Source of the DNA: Pseudomonas sp. PB120
GTDB taxonomy: Bacteria; Pseudomonadota; Gammaproteobacteria; Pseudomonadales; Pseudomonadaceae
Reading direction: 5' to 3'
NCBI RefSeq assembly: GCF_009761815.1
Contig: NZ_RWIN01000122.1
Location: 1 to 64,000, forward strand
DNA length: 64,000 nt
Below, in pieces: positions 26,447 through 34,346 of this stretch (the first letter of the stretch is position 1; the number at the start of each line of letters is the position of its first letter). Under the pieces are notes generated by a model. The model had not been told where the DNA came from, did not search any database, and worked only from the letters and a program-made list of their open reading frames with translations. Made by a program: the position numbers and the translations under genes.

Positions 26447-26923
26447 TTATTTTTTTGGGGGTAATGCGATCACTCGGCCAATGTAGGCGGGGGCGGGCAA
26501 GTCGGTCTGTTCGGCGACGATGGCTTGCAACTTGCCCAGGGTCTGCTCGCTGAACGGTGCGGCGCTGGGTCCGGCGAGGTCGACATGGAGCAGCATTTGT
26601 TCGTTGCCTGCCAGTTCCTTGTCGTCGCCGACCAAGTGCAGGCTGTGATAGAGGTGCAGGCGTTTGCTGTCGTGGCCGATGATCTGCGTGCGCACTTCGA
26701 CGTCAGCGTCGAGCTTCACTTCGTGCAGGTAATTGAGGTGCAGTTCGAGGGTGAACAGCGAGTTGCCACTGGCTTCGCGGTTGTTGCTGTCCATGCCTAG
26801 CCGGTCCATCAGTGCGTCGGTGGCGTAGCTGAAAATCAGCAGGTAGAACGCGTCGCGCAGGTGGCCGTTGTAGTCGACCCAGTCGGGGATGATTTTGGTT
26901 TGGTAGGTGGTGAGTGCGGGCAT
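26447..26923 (-). CDS. Carnitine-cluster thioesterase (CdhB-like, hot-dog fold)
   Basis: A 158-residue 4HBT-type thioesterase. The helix-start DWVDYNGHLRDAFYLL matches the catalytic Asp-x-Asn/Gly-His region of the hot-dog fold, and LELHLNYLHEVKLDADVEV continues the fold. In Pseudomonas carnitine clusters this enzyme is thought to hydrolyse betainyl-CoA made by the 3-dehydrocarnitine cleavage enzyme to glycine betaine and CoA. I use the ATG at 26923; the longer frame runs through a REP pair. It is located between lcdH and the dioxygenase gene. Confidence 0.87.
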   Translation of the reverse strand: MPALTTYQTKIIPDWVDYNGHLRDAFYLLIFSYATDALMDRLGMDSNNREASGNSLFTLELHLNYLHEVKLDADVEVRTQIIGHDSKRLHLYHSLHLVGDDKELAGNEQMLLHVDLAGPSAAPFSEQTLGKLQAIVAEQTDLPAPAYIGRVIALPPKK

Positions 26924-26962
26924 GATGGCTGATCCAGAACAGAGGGTGATTGGAATGCCGTC

Positions 26963-27026
26963 ATCGCCAGCAGGCTGGCTCCCACATTGGTATGCGTTCT
27001 CCTGTGGGAGCCAGCCTGCTGGCGAT
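26963..27026. repeat. REP pair between carnitine dehydrogenase and thioesterase genes
   Basis: Inverted units ATCGCCAGCAGGCTGGCTCC and GGAGCCAGCCTGCTGGCGAT lie inside the carnitine operon, 40 bases before the thioesterase start. Confidence 0.9.
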
Positions 27027-27047
27027 GGGGCCGGGCCTGCGGTCTGA

Positions 27048-28013
27048 TTACTCGCTGAACGCCATCCCATGCTTCTCTTTGGTGGTCTTCACCGCTTCCA
27101 GCACCGCCAGCAAGCAATCATCACGATAGCGCTCCAGCGCCGAAATGCTGTGCCTGCCCAACTGATCGCTGGTCCCGTCCACCACATCATCGATCAGTTT
27201 GTCGGTCAGCTCGGGCGCCGGCAAGTAAGTCCAGGGCAACTGCAACGCCGGACCGAACTGTGCCATGAAGTGCCGCATGCCCGCATCGCCGCCCGCCAGG
27301 GTGTAGGTCAGGAACGTGCCCATGAACGACCAGCGCAGGCCCGCGCCAAACCGGATCGCATCGTCGATCTCGCCGGTGGTCGCCACCCCGTCGTTGACCA
27401 GGTGCAGCGCCTCGCGCCACAACGCTTCAAGCAAACGGTCAGCGATGAACCCGGGCACTTCCTTGCGCACGTGCAGCGGACGCATGCCCAGGGATTCGTA
27501 GACTTTGATTGCCGCTTGAATCGCTTCCGGGGCGGTATTCTTGCCGCCCACCACTTCCACCAGCGGCAGCAGGTAAACCGGGTTGAACGGATGCCCGACC
27601 ACGCAGCGTTCCGGGTGCGTCGAACTCTCGTAGAACTCGCTCGGCAACAGGCCTGAGGTGCTGGAGCCGATCAACGCATTGGGCTTGGCCGCCGCGCTGA
27701 TTTTGCTATGCAGTTCCAGTTTCAGGTCGAGGCGCTCAGGGGCGCTTTCCTGAATGAAATCCGCGTCACGTACGCACTCTTCAATCGTCGCGACAAAGCG
27801 CAACCGATCCTGCGAAGCGCCGGGTGCCAAGCCTTGTTTCTCCAGTGCGCCCCAGGCATTGGCGACGCGTTTGCGCAGCGCGGCTTCAGCGCCCGGCGCC
27901 GGGTCCCAGGCCACGACATCAAGGCCATGGGCGAGGGCGCGGGATACCCAGCCGCTGCCGATAACACCGCTGCCCAGCGCGGCGAAGGTTTTGATTTCGG
28001 TGATGAAGGTCAT
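27048..28013 (-). CDS. lcdH: L-carnitine dehydrogenase
   Basis: A 321-residue NAD+-dependent dehydrogenase of the 3-hydroxyacyl-CoA dehydrogenase superfamily. It oxidises L-carnitine to 3-dehydrocarnitine. The NAD-binding motif AALGSGVIGSGWVSRALAHG is at the N-terminus, with the second fold typical of the superfamily: SSTSGLLPSEF, GHPFNPVYLLPLVEVVGG and PGFIADRLLEALWREALHLV. The length fits the standalone bacterial enzyme (~320), without the fused thioesterase domain of some homologues; here the thioesterase is a separate gene downstream. It is known as cdhA or lcdH in P. aeruginosa. The identity is supported by the cluster. Confidence 0.93.
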   Translation of the reverse strand: MTFITEIKTFAALGSGVIGSGWVSRALAHGLDVVAWDPAPGAEAALRKRVANAWGALEKQGLAPGASQDRLRFVATIEECVRDADFIQESAPERLDLKLELHSKISAAAKPNALIGSSTSGLLPSEFYESSTHPERCVVGHPFNPVYLLPLVEVVGGKNTAPEAIQAAIKVYESLGMRPLHVRKEVPGFIADRLLEALWREALHLVNDGVATTGEIDDAIRFGAGLRWSFMGTFLTYTLAGGDAGMRHFMAQFGPALQLPWTYLPAPELTDKLIDDVVDGTSDQLGRHSISALERYRDDCLLAVLEAVKTTKEKHGMAFSE

Positions 28014-28042
28014 GGCAACTTCCTGAATGTGGCTCGAAAAAA

Positions 28043-28136
28043 CTGTGGGAGCGAGCCTGCTCGCGATGGCGGTAGTCCTGTCGCAGATGATGCTTCGGAT
28101 GTGCCGACGTCATCGCGAGCAGGCTCGCTCCCACAG
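28043..28136. repeat. REP pair between BKACE and lcdH genes
   Basis: Inverted units CTGTGGGAGCGAGCCTGCTC and GAGCAGGCTCGCTCCCACAG lie within the carnitine operon. Confidence 0.9.
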
Positions 28137-28154
28137 GGGGAAAGGTGTGTGGGA

Positions 28155-29042
28155 TTAACCGCGCTTGGTCAGGCCCATTTTTGCCCGGCCTTCTGCCGGG
28201 GTCAGAACGCGGGCGCCGAGGCGACTGAGGATTTCGCCGGCGCGTTCGACCAGTTGTCCGTTGGTGGCCAATACCCCTTTGTCCAGCCAGATGTTGTCTT
28301 CCAGACCGACCCGCACGTTGCCGCCCAGCAGCACCGCTTGCGCCGCCATCGGCATCTGCATGCGACCGATGCCGAAGCCTGCCCACACGGCGTTTGCCGG
28401 CAGGTTGTCGACCATGGCTTTCATGGTGGTGGTATCGGCCGGGGCACCCCAAGGGATGCCCAGGCACAACTGGAACAGCGGATCGTCGAGCAGTCCTTCC
28501 TTGATCAACTGTTTGGCAAACCACAGGTGACCGGTGTCGAAAATTTCCAGCTCGGCTTTCACGCCCAGCTCTTGAATGCGTTTGGCGCCAGCGCGCAGCT
28601 GCGCCGGGGTGGAGACGTAAATGGTGTCGCCATCGCCGAAATTCAGGGTGCCGCAATCGAGGGTGCAGATTTCCGGCAGCAGCGCCTCGACGTGAGCCAG
28701 ACGGGTCAGCGGGCCGACCAGGTCGGTGTTCGGGCCGAACTCCATCGGGTTCTCGCCTGCGCCGATTTCCAGGTCGCCGCCCATGCCGGCGGTGAGATTG
28801 ACGATGATGTCGACGTCAGCCTCGCGGATGCGCTCCATCACTTCGCGGTACAGCGCGACATCACGGCTGAACTTACCGGTTTCGGGGTTGCGCACGTGGC
28901 AATGGACCACGGTGGCGCCAGCCTTGGCGGCTTCCACGGCGGCAGCGGCGATTTGTTTCGGGGTGACCGGCACGTGCGGGCTCTTGGCGGTCGTGTCGCC
29001 AGCACCGGTGAGTGCGCAGGTGATGATGACGTCGTGGTTCAT
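28155..29042 (-). CDS. cdhC: 3-dehydrocarnitine cleavage enzyme (BKACE family)
   Basis: A 295-residue beta-keto acid cleavage enzyme (DUF849). The N-terminus reads NHDVIITCALTGAGDT. The zinc-binding HCHVRNPETG, the second metal-site region and C-terminal VRVGLEDNIWLDKG are all characteristic. In the carnitine pathway the enzyme condenses 3-dehydrocarnitine with acetyl-CoA to give betainyl-CoA and acetoacetate. That activity has been shown for BKACE enzymes in such gene neighbourhoods. It is located between caiX and lcdH, all on the minus strand. Substrate assignment rests on family and context. Confidence 0.92.
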   Translation of the reverse strand: MNHDVIITCALTGAGDTTAKSPHVPVTPKQIAAAAVEAAKAGATVVHCHVRNPETGKFSRDVALYREVMERIREADVDIIVNLTAGMGGDLEIGAGENPMEFGPNTDLVGPLTRLAHVEALLPEICTLDCGTLNFGDGDTIYVSTPAQLRAGAKRIQELGVKAELEIFDTGHLWFAKQLIKEGLLDDPLFQLCLGIPWGAPADTTTMKAMVDNLPANAVWAGFGIGRMQMPMAAQAVLLGGNVRVGLEDNIWLDKGVLATNGQLVERAGEILSRLGARVLTPAEGRAKMGLTKRG

Positions 29043-29117
29043 TTTTTCGGTTCCTTGCAGGCGTAGGTGTGCCGTTCGCAGCCCGTTCGGGCTGCGATCC
29101 GGTGGTTCAATCAGGGG

Positions 29118-30062
29118 TTATTTGCTGGTCAGCTTCAGGTTTTCAGCCGCTGGCTTGCCATCGAAGGTGGTGACGCCTTCAAGCCAGCGTTGCTTGTCTT
29201 GCGGGTGATCTTTCAGCCATTGCTTGGCCGATTCGAAGGCGTCCTTGTGATCGAGCAGCGGCTGCATCATCCGGCTCTCGTCTTCGGCGGTGAACGTCAG
29301 GTTGCTCAGCAGTTTGCCGATGTTCGGGCACTGCTCGGCGTAGGTCGGCGCGGTGACGGTCCAGACCGTGGCCATGCCTTCGTTCGGGCCGAGAGCGTCT
29401 TCGCTGCCGGTGAGGTAAGTCATTTTCACGTTGACGTTCATCGGGTGCGGTGCCCAGCCGAAGAACACCACGGCTTCGTTGCGGCGCACGGCGCGGTCCA
29501 CGGCGGCGAGCATGCCGGCTTCACTGGACTCGACCAGCTGGAACTTGCCGAGGCCAAACTGGTTCTTGGTGATCATTGCCTTGATCTGGGTGTTGGCGCC
29601 CGAGCCTGGTTCGATACCGTAGATCTTGCCGCCCAGTTCTTTTTCAAACTTGGCGATGTCGGCGAAGGTTTTCAGGCCCTTGTCGTAGAGGTAGGTCGGC
29701 ACGGCGAGGGTGGCGCGGGCGTCTTTCAGGCTGGGCGCCTGAAGCACCTTGACCTGATTGGCGTCAACGAACGGGGTGATGGTCTGGGTCATCAGCGGGT
29801 TCCAGTAACCCGTGAACAGGTCCAGGCGCTGATCGCGGATGCCGGCAAAGATGATTTGCTGGGAGGCGCTGGTTTGTTTGGTGTTGTAGCCGAGGCCATC
29901 GAGCAGGACCTGGGTCATGGCGCTGGTAGCGATTACGTCGGTCCAGTTCACGACGCCCATGCGTACGTTCTGGCATGACGCGGGTTCGGCGGCCATGACG
30001 CTGGCGCTCAACAAAGCGGTACCGCTGAGTGCAAGAACACAGCTGCTGATCAGTCGTTTCAT
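29118..30062 (-). CDS. caiX: Carnitine-binding periplasmic protein CaiX
   Basis: A 314-residue ProX-type periplasmic binding protein. A signal peptide (LISSCVLALSGTALLSASVMA) precedes CQNVRMGVVNWTDVIATSAM. The aromatic ligand block is FFGWAPHPMNVNVKMTYL. It is a paralogue of CbcX. In P. aeruginosa CaiX binds carnitine and hands it to CbcWV; there is again no local permease or ATPase here. It is first in the carnitine operon and divergent from cdhR, which activates it in response to carnitine. GAGGAACC lies ahead of the ATG. Confidence 0.94.
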   Translation of the reverse strand: MKRLISSCVLALSGTALLSASVMAAEPASCQNVRMGVVNWTDVIATSAMTQVLLDGLGYNTKQTSASQQIIFAGIRDQRLDLFTGYWNPLMTQTITPFVDANQVKVLQAPSLKDARATLAVPTYLYDKGLKTFADIAKFEKELGGKIYGIEPGSGANTQIKAMITKNQFGLGKFQLVESSEAGMLAAVDRAVRRNEAVVFFGWAPHPMNVNVKMTYLTGSEDALGPNEGMATVWTVTAPTYAEQCPNIGKLLSNLTFTAEDESRMMQPLLDHKDAFESAKQWLKDHPQDKQRWLEGVTTFDGKPAAENLKLTSK

Positions 30063-30255
30063 CTCAGGTTCCTCGGCAGTTCGTTATTGTGGGTCCGGTC
30101 GTCTTCGTGCGCCGGTGATGCCAAGTTACGCAGCATAGACCTGTTGAAAGCGCACTACGGCGACCAGCTCTTGCACTGCAGCGACCTGACCTCTTGAATG
30201 CTGCCCGCAACTGGCGTATCAACATCCACACGCTGCCCGTCACCGAGTGCGCTCC

Positions 30256-31200
30256 ATGTCCCAGGATTTCTACTTCATGTTGATGCCGGGTTTCTCGGCC
30301 ATCGGTTTTATCTCGGCCATCGAGCCGCTGCGAGTTGCCAATCGTTTTCGTGGCGAGTTGTATCGCTGGCACGTGCTGAGCGCCGACGGCGGGGCGGTAC
30401 TGGCCAGCAACGGCATGTCGGTCAACGCTGATGCCGCGCTCGAGCCGCTGAAGAAAGGCGCAACCTTGCTGGTCGTCGCCGGGTTCGAGCCCCTGAAATT
30501 CGCCACTCCGGCGCTGGAACACTGGCTACGCCGGCTGGACATCGAAGGCGTGACGCTCGGCGCCATCGACACCGGCAGCTTCGTCCTCGCCGAGGCCGGT
30601 TTACTGGATGGTCATCGCCTGACCCTGCACTGGGAAGCCATCGACGCCTTCAAGGAGTCCTATCCGCAACTCAGCGTCACTCAGGAACTGTTCGAGATCG
30701 ACCGCCGCCGCATCACCTCCGCCGGCGGCACCGCCTCCATCGACCTGATGCTCGACCTCATCGCCCAGTCCCACGGCTCTGAACTGGCGATCCAGGTCAG
30801 CGAGCAATTTGTGCTCGGCCGCATCCGCCCGCGCAAAGACCACCAGCGCATGGAAGTTGCCAGCCGGTATGGCATCAACAACAAGAAACTGGTGCAGGTG
30901 ATTGGCGAGATGGAGCAGCACAGCGAGCCGCCGTTGAGCACGCTGCAATTGGCGGAATCGATCAAGGTGACCCGCCGGCAGCTGGAGCGGTTGTTTCGGC
31001 TGCATTTGAACGATACGCCAAGCAATTTCTACTTGCGCTTACGGCTGGAGAAGGCGCGGCAGTTACTGCGTCAGACAGACATGAGTGTGCTGGAAGTGAG
31101 CATTGCGTGCGGGTTTGAATCGCCGTCGTATTTCACCCGCAGTTATCGGGCGAAATATGAGCGGTGCCCGCGAGAAGATCGGCGTACCGCGAAAGTATAA
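30256..31200 (+). CDS. cdhR: CdhR, carnitine-responsive AraC-family activator
   Basis: A 314-residue GATase1-like AraC-family regulator, a paralogue of GbdR. The N-terminal DJ-1-like domain has FYFMLMPGFSAIGFISAIEP. The nucleophile-elbow motif reads GAIDTGSFVLAEAGLLDG, with Asp in place of the Cys found in GbdR, so no catalytic role is expected. The C-terminal AraC domain includes LAESIKVTRRQLERLF and VLEVSIACGFESPSYFTRSY. CdhR in P. aeruginosa activates the carnitine operon when carnitine is present. It is divergent from caiX. A GTG three codons upstream is an alternative start; neither start has a strong ribosome-binding site. Confidence 0.93.
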   Translation: MSQDFYFMLMPGFSAIGFISAIEPLRVANRFRGELYRWHVLSADGGAVLASNGMSVNADAALEPLKKGATLLVVAGFEPLKFATPALEHWLRRLDIEGVTLGAIDTGSFVLAEAGLLDGHRLTLHWEAIDAFKESYPQLSVTQELFEIDRRRITSAGGTASIDLMLDLIAQSHGSELAIQVSEQFVLGRIRPRKDHQRMEVASRYGINNKKLVQVIGEMEQHSEPPLSTLQLAESIKVTRRQLERLFRLHLNDTPSNFYLRLRLEKARQLLRQTDMSVLEVSIACGFESPSYFTRSYRAKYERCPREDRRTAKV

Positions 31201-31212
31201 ACACTCGAAAAC

Positions 31213-31304
31213 TCTGTGGGAGCCAGCCTGCTGGCGATAGCGGTCTGTCAGACACATAAATGTCGACTGGTGCACCGCCATCGCCAGCAGGCTGGCTCCC
31301 ACAG
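31213..31304. repeat. REP pair after cdhR
   Basis: Inverted units GTGGGAGCCAGCCTGCTGGC lie about 40 bases apart, between the convergent genes cdhR and the DUF3010 gene. Confidence 0.92.
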
Positions 31305-31329
31305 TAATTTGTTCTGTCAGGGAGGCCGG

Positions 31330-31746
31330 TTACTTCTTCAGCAGCGCAGAACATGCCGCCTTGTAAGCCTCATGCTGATACTTGTTCAGCGTCCCCGGCA
31401 GTTCAAAATTGTGCTTTTTGGCCTGCGCATTAATCGTCTGCGGCGACAGCAGCGTCACGTCGCAACTCTCCAGCAACTGAAAAATGCCTTCGATCTTGAA
31501 CGTGGTCGGTCCACCGGCGAACTCGCCTTTCTTGCTGCGCTTCTTGATCGCAATCCGGTCGATGGAATTCTCCCGTACGAACGAAGCGACCTGAGCGGCG
31601 AAGACTTTGACGTTGGCGGCTTCGTCGTCATCGTCGAGGGCGATTTTCTTGGTGCCCAGTGCAACGTGGCTTAGCGCCGAGCCTTCAAGGGATGCCACGG
31701 CGATAATCGCTTCGCTGCCTTTGATTTCAATGCCGCAGATTTTCAT
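31330..31746 (-). CDS. DUF3010 family protein
   Basis: A 138-residue soluble protein matching DUF3010. It begins MKICGIEIKGSEAIIAVAS, which resembles the phosphate-binding strands of the RNase H/ASKHA-like fold and suggests a nucleic-acid or nucleotide-related role, but that is an inference. Features include DRIAIKKRSKKGEFAGGPTT and the basic-rich C-terminus KKHNFELPGTLNKYQHEAY. The function is unknown. It is encoded just after the HTH antitoxin gene (32-base gap, same strand) but is probably independent of that module. Confidence 0.85.
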   Translation of the reverse strand: MKICGIEIKGSEAIIAVASLEGSALSHVALGTKKIALDDDDEAANVKVFAAQVASFVRENSIDRIAIKKRSKKGEFAGGPTTFKIEGIFQLLESCDVTLLSPQTINAQAKKHNFELPGTLNKYQHEAYKAACSALLKK

Positions 31747-31778
31747 TTCGATCCCTTCAACAGTGGGTTGGGTACAAC

Positions 31779-32102
31779 TTACAGCTCTAGCTGATTGGCA
31801 GAGATACCAAACGCAGCCGCAATTTTCTCGCGAGTAGCTTTTCGTGGCTTTGCGACGGTCTCTTGCTGGGCAAAAGCCGGTTGAGAAATGCCCAAGCGTT
31901 TGGCCACTTCATCCTGGGTAAGGTTCAGATGTTCGCGCCAGGCGCGAATCGGTGTTGCGCCATCGACGATACGACTGACCACTTCATGGGGGATCAGATC
32001 GGGCTCAATTTTCTGCGCCACATATTGCGCGTAGGGAATGACCACGAACGCAGGATTTCCCTCTGCGTCGTTGATGATTTGAACGTCAGTAGGTGCGTTC
32101 AT
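31779..32102 (-). CDS. HTH antitoxin of a RelE-type toxin-antitoxin pair
   Basis: A 107-residue protein. The N-terminal ~50 residues (IINDAEGNPAFVVIPYAQY) resemble Phd/YefM-type antitoxin strands. The C-terminal half is an XRE helix-turn-helix (LNLTQDEVAKRLGISQPAFA). The ATG at 32102 overlaps the end of the upstream toxin gene by 17 bases, the order toxin-first then antitoxin as in HigBA-type loci. It should neutralise the toxin and repress its own promoter. I chose this ATG because the protein then begins with the conserved N-terminal fold. Confidence 0.88.
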   Translation of the reverse strand: MNAPTDVQIINDAEGNPAFVVIPYAQYVAQKIEPDLIPHEVVSRIVDGATPIRAWREHLNLTQDEVAKRLGISQPAFAQQETVAKPRKATREKIAAAFGISANQLEL

Positions 32103-32340
32103 CGCGTTTTTTGACCTCTTGAATACTGACCACTTTGATTGCGCCATCCCAGTCGAACATGACTCGATAGTTTCCCACTCGAAGTCGATAGGCGTATTCG
32201 TGCCCGACCAGTGCTTTGACGTTGCCTATATCAGGCATGCCACTCAGCACCGTAACGGCATCACGGACCTGGATCTGGTGAACTGAATGCAATTTCAGAA
32301 GCTGCTTAACGGCCTTTCGAGTCCAGTGAATGCTATTCAT
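32086..32340 (-). CDS. RelE/ParE-type toxin
   Basis: An 84-residue RelE-superfamily toxin. It starts IHWTRKAVKQLLKL, the usual beta-helix opening, and ends YRLRVGNYRVMFDWDGAIKV followed by the family tail VVSIQEVKKRDERTY. RelE toxins cleave mRNA on the ribosome. It is the first gene of a bicistronic toxin-antitoxin pair with the overlapping HTH antitoxin. Toxicity has not been shown for this locus. An AT-rich promoter region lies upstream (32341-32400). Confidence 0.88.
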   Translation of the reverse strand: MNSIHWTRKAVKQLLKLHSVHQIQVRDAVTVLSGMPDIGNVKALVGHEYAYRLRVGNYRVMFDWDGAIKVVSIQEVKKRDERTY

Positions 32341-32554
32341 GGGAAGAATATAAGTCTTTTATAAGATTTGCGAATCTTTACTTATATTTCTTCATCGGCC
32401 AATTAACGAAGCATGTCGGGATGTTGCCCGACTATCAGGGTCTGCTTTGAGGCATTGAAAGCGCTGTAGGCCTAGTCAGCCATGAGTGTAGGAAACGGCT
32501 TCTGTAGAGAGTTGAAAGCTGGCGAAACCGCCAGCATTCCACAGCTGATCAGGC

Positions 32555-32956
32555 TCACTCCTGCCCAATCGACTCCAAAAACTCCGATCGCTCATCACTC
32601 ATCCGCGCCACGCAATCGTTTTGCGCAATGGTGAAGGCCTTGCTGCCGCTGGTCGCCGGGAACGCTTCGACTGCGCAATCCGCATCCCGGGTCTTGAGCC
32701 ACTGCTGCTGGGCAGCCTTGAGCTTGGTGGTGATGTCGGCCAGTTGGGTCGGGTTCTTGCCGTACGCCGTTTGCATACGCTCGGTCAGGCCCTTGAAGTT
32801 GTCCTTGAGCAGGTCTTCGGCGGTGGTTCTGCTGTAGACCGAGCATTCCAGGGTCTGGACGTCGTTTTCGACTGCATCGCAGGGGTTGATGTCGGACTCT
32901 TCTGCCGCCTGTACGCCGGTCGCTATCAGTGCCAAAGCCAGGATGATCGATTTCAT
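32555..32956 (-). CDS. LprI-family (DUF1311) exported protein
   Basis: A 133-residue exported protein. A signal peptide (IILALALIATGVQA) is followed by a mature domain with four cysteines, including the family pattern TLECSVYSRTTAEDLLKD, a helical QQWLKTRDADCAVEA motif and NDCVARMSDERSEFL. This is the lysozyme-inhibitor LprI / DUF1311 pattern. Some members inhibit C-type lysozyme, but most, including this one, are untested. It is monocistronic, separated from the toxin gene by 214 bases that have no other gene. Family assignment is good and the role uncertain. Confidence 0.82.
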   Translation of the reverse strand: MKSIILALALIATGVQAAEESDINPCDAVENDVQTLECSVYSRTTAEDLLKDNFKGLTERMQTAYGKNPTQLADITTKLKAAQQQWLKTRDADCAVEAFPATSGSKAFTIAQNDCVARMSDERSEFLESIGQE

Positions 32957-33192
32957 TGCGCCGCAGCCCCTTTTATTCAGTGCATTTCCAGTGATGCGGC
33001 GAATTCTGGCCCAAGCCGAGGCCCTTGAACAGCAGGGTGATCACGTCCGGCGACGACCCTTTGTCGCAGATTGACGCTTTCGGCAAACCCCCTGTCGTTT
33101 TTGCACCCGGCTGCACAGGTGCCTAGGCATATGCTGGCCCCAAAGCGCCGGCACACGATTCGGCGCATGAATCGCTAATAGGGGACAGCCTG

Positions 33193-34170
33193 ATGAGCCC
33201 AGCCGAATTGCACGCAGACAGCATCGTTATCGACGGGCTGATTATCGCCAAGTGGAACCGTGAGCTGTTTGAAGACATGCGCAAGGGCGGTCTGACTGCG
33301 GCCAACTGCACCGTGTCGGTGTGGGAGGGCTTCCAGGCCACCGTCAACAACATCGCCGCCAGCCAGAAACTGATTCGCGAAAACAGCGACCTGGTGATTC
33401 CGGTGCGCACCACCGCCGACATCCGCAAAGCCAAGGAGCAGGGCAAGACCGGCATCCTGTTCGGCTTCCAGAATGCCCACGCGTTCGAAGACCAGATCGG
33501 CTATGTCGAAGTGTTCAAGCAGCTGGGCGTCGGTATCGTGCAGATGTGCTACAACACCCAGAACCTGGTGGGCACCGGTTGCTACGAGCGCGATGGCGGC
33601 CTGTCGGGTTTCGGTCGTGAAATCGTTGCCGAGATGAACCGCGTCGGCGTGATGTGCGACCTGTCCCACGTCGGTTCCAAGACCTCTGAAGAAGTCATCC
33701 TCGAATCGAAAAAACCGGTCTGCTACTCCCACTGCCTGCCGTCGGGTCTCAAAGAGCACCCGCGCAACAAGTCCGATGAAGAGCTCAAGTTCATTGCCGA
33801 CCACGGCGGGTTCGTCGGCGTGACCATGTTCGCGCCGTTCCTGGCCAAGGGCATCGATTCGACCATCGACGACTACGCCGAAGCCATCGAATACACCCTG
33901 AACATCGTTGGCGAAGACTCCATCGGCATCGGCACCGACTTTACCCAGGGCCATGGCCAGGACTTCTTCGAATACCTGACCCACGACAAGGGCTACGCCC
34001 GCCGCCTGACCAGCTTCGGCAAGATCATCAACCCGCTGGGCATCCGCACCGTCGGCGAGTTCCCGAACCTCACCGAAACCTTGCTCAAGCGCGGCCATTC
34101 CGAGCGCGTGGTGCGCAAGATCATGGGCGAGAACTGGGTCAACGTCTTGAAAGACGTCTGGGGCGAATAA
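33193..34170 (+). CDS. Membrane dipeptidase-like protein of the dimethylglycine operon
   Basis: A 325-residue protein of the renal/membrane dipeptidase (M19) amidohydrolase family. Conserved family blocks include CDLSHVG, CYSHCLPSGL and GIGTDFTQGHG. The first metal motif, normally DGHNDL, reads DGLIIAK (L16, I18), so the usual H-x-D pair is missing. It may therefore bind one metal only or have a different chemistry. It begins the same-strand run that contains dgcA, and a homologue occupies the same place in P. aeruginosa. Involvement in glycine betaine use is an inference from context. GGGGACAG-type sequence precedes the ATG. Confidence 0.88.
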   Translation: MSPAELHADSIVIDGLIIAKWNRELFEDMRKGGLTAANCTVSVWEGFQATVNNIAASQKLIRENSDLVIPVRTTADIRKAKEQGKTGILFGFQNAHAFEDQIGYVEVFKQLGVGIVQMCYNTQNLVGTGCYERDGGLSGFGREIVAEMNRVGVMCDLSHVGSKTSEEVILESKKPVCYSHCLPSGLKEHPRNKSDEELKFIADHGGFVGVTMFAPFLAKGIDSTIDDYAEAIEYTLNIVGEDSIGIGTDFTQGHGQDFFEYLTHDKGYARRLTSFGKIINPLGIRTVGEFPNLTETLLKRGHSERVVRKIMGENWVNVLKDVWGE

Positions 34171-34192
34171 AACCGGCCTCCATACAACCAAC

Positions 34193-34302
34193 CCTGTAGC
34201 AGCTGCCGAGGCACGAGGCTGCGTTGGGCTGCGAAGCGGCCCCCCGAGGGCGGTCCTGCGGACACGCAACGCAGCCTCGCAGGCTCGGCAGCTGCTACAG
34301 GG
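34193..34302. repeat. Long imperfect palindrome of another repeat family
   Basis: The ends CCTGTAGCAGCTGCCGAG and CTCGGCAGCTGCTACAGG are inverted repeats, and a second layer (GGCTGCGTTG / CAACGCAGCC) lies inside. The whole is 110 bases and could form one long cruciform or mRNA hairpin in the leader between the dipeptidase gene and the DUF5943 gene. It differs from the other REP classes here. Confidence 0.9.
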
Positions 34303-34346
34303 CTACGACACGACAACACAACGAATTTTTCTGGAGTTAAGTTTCC

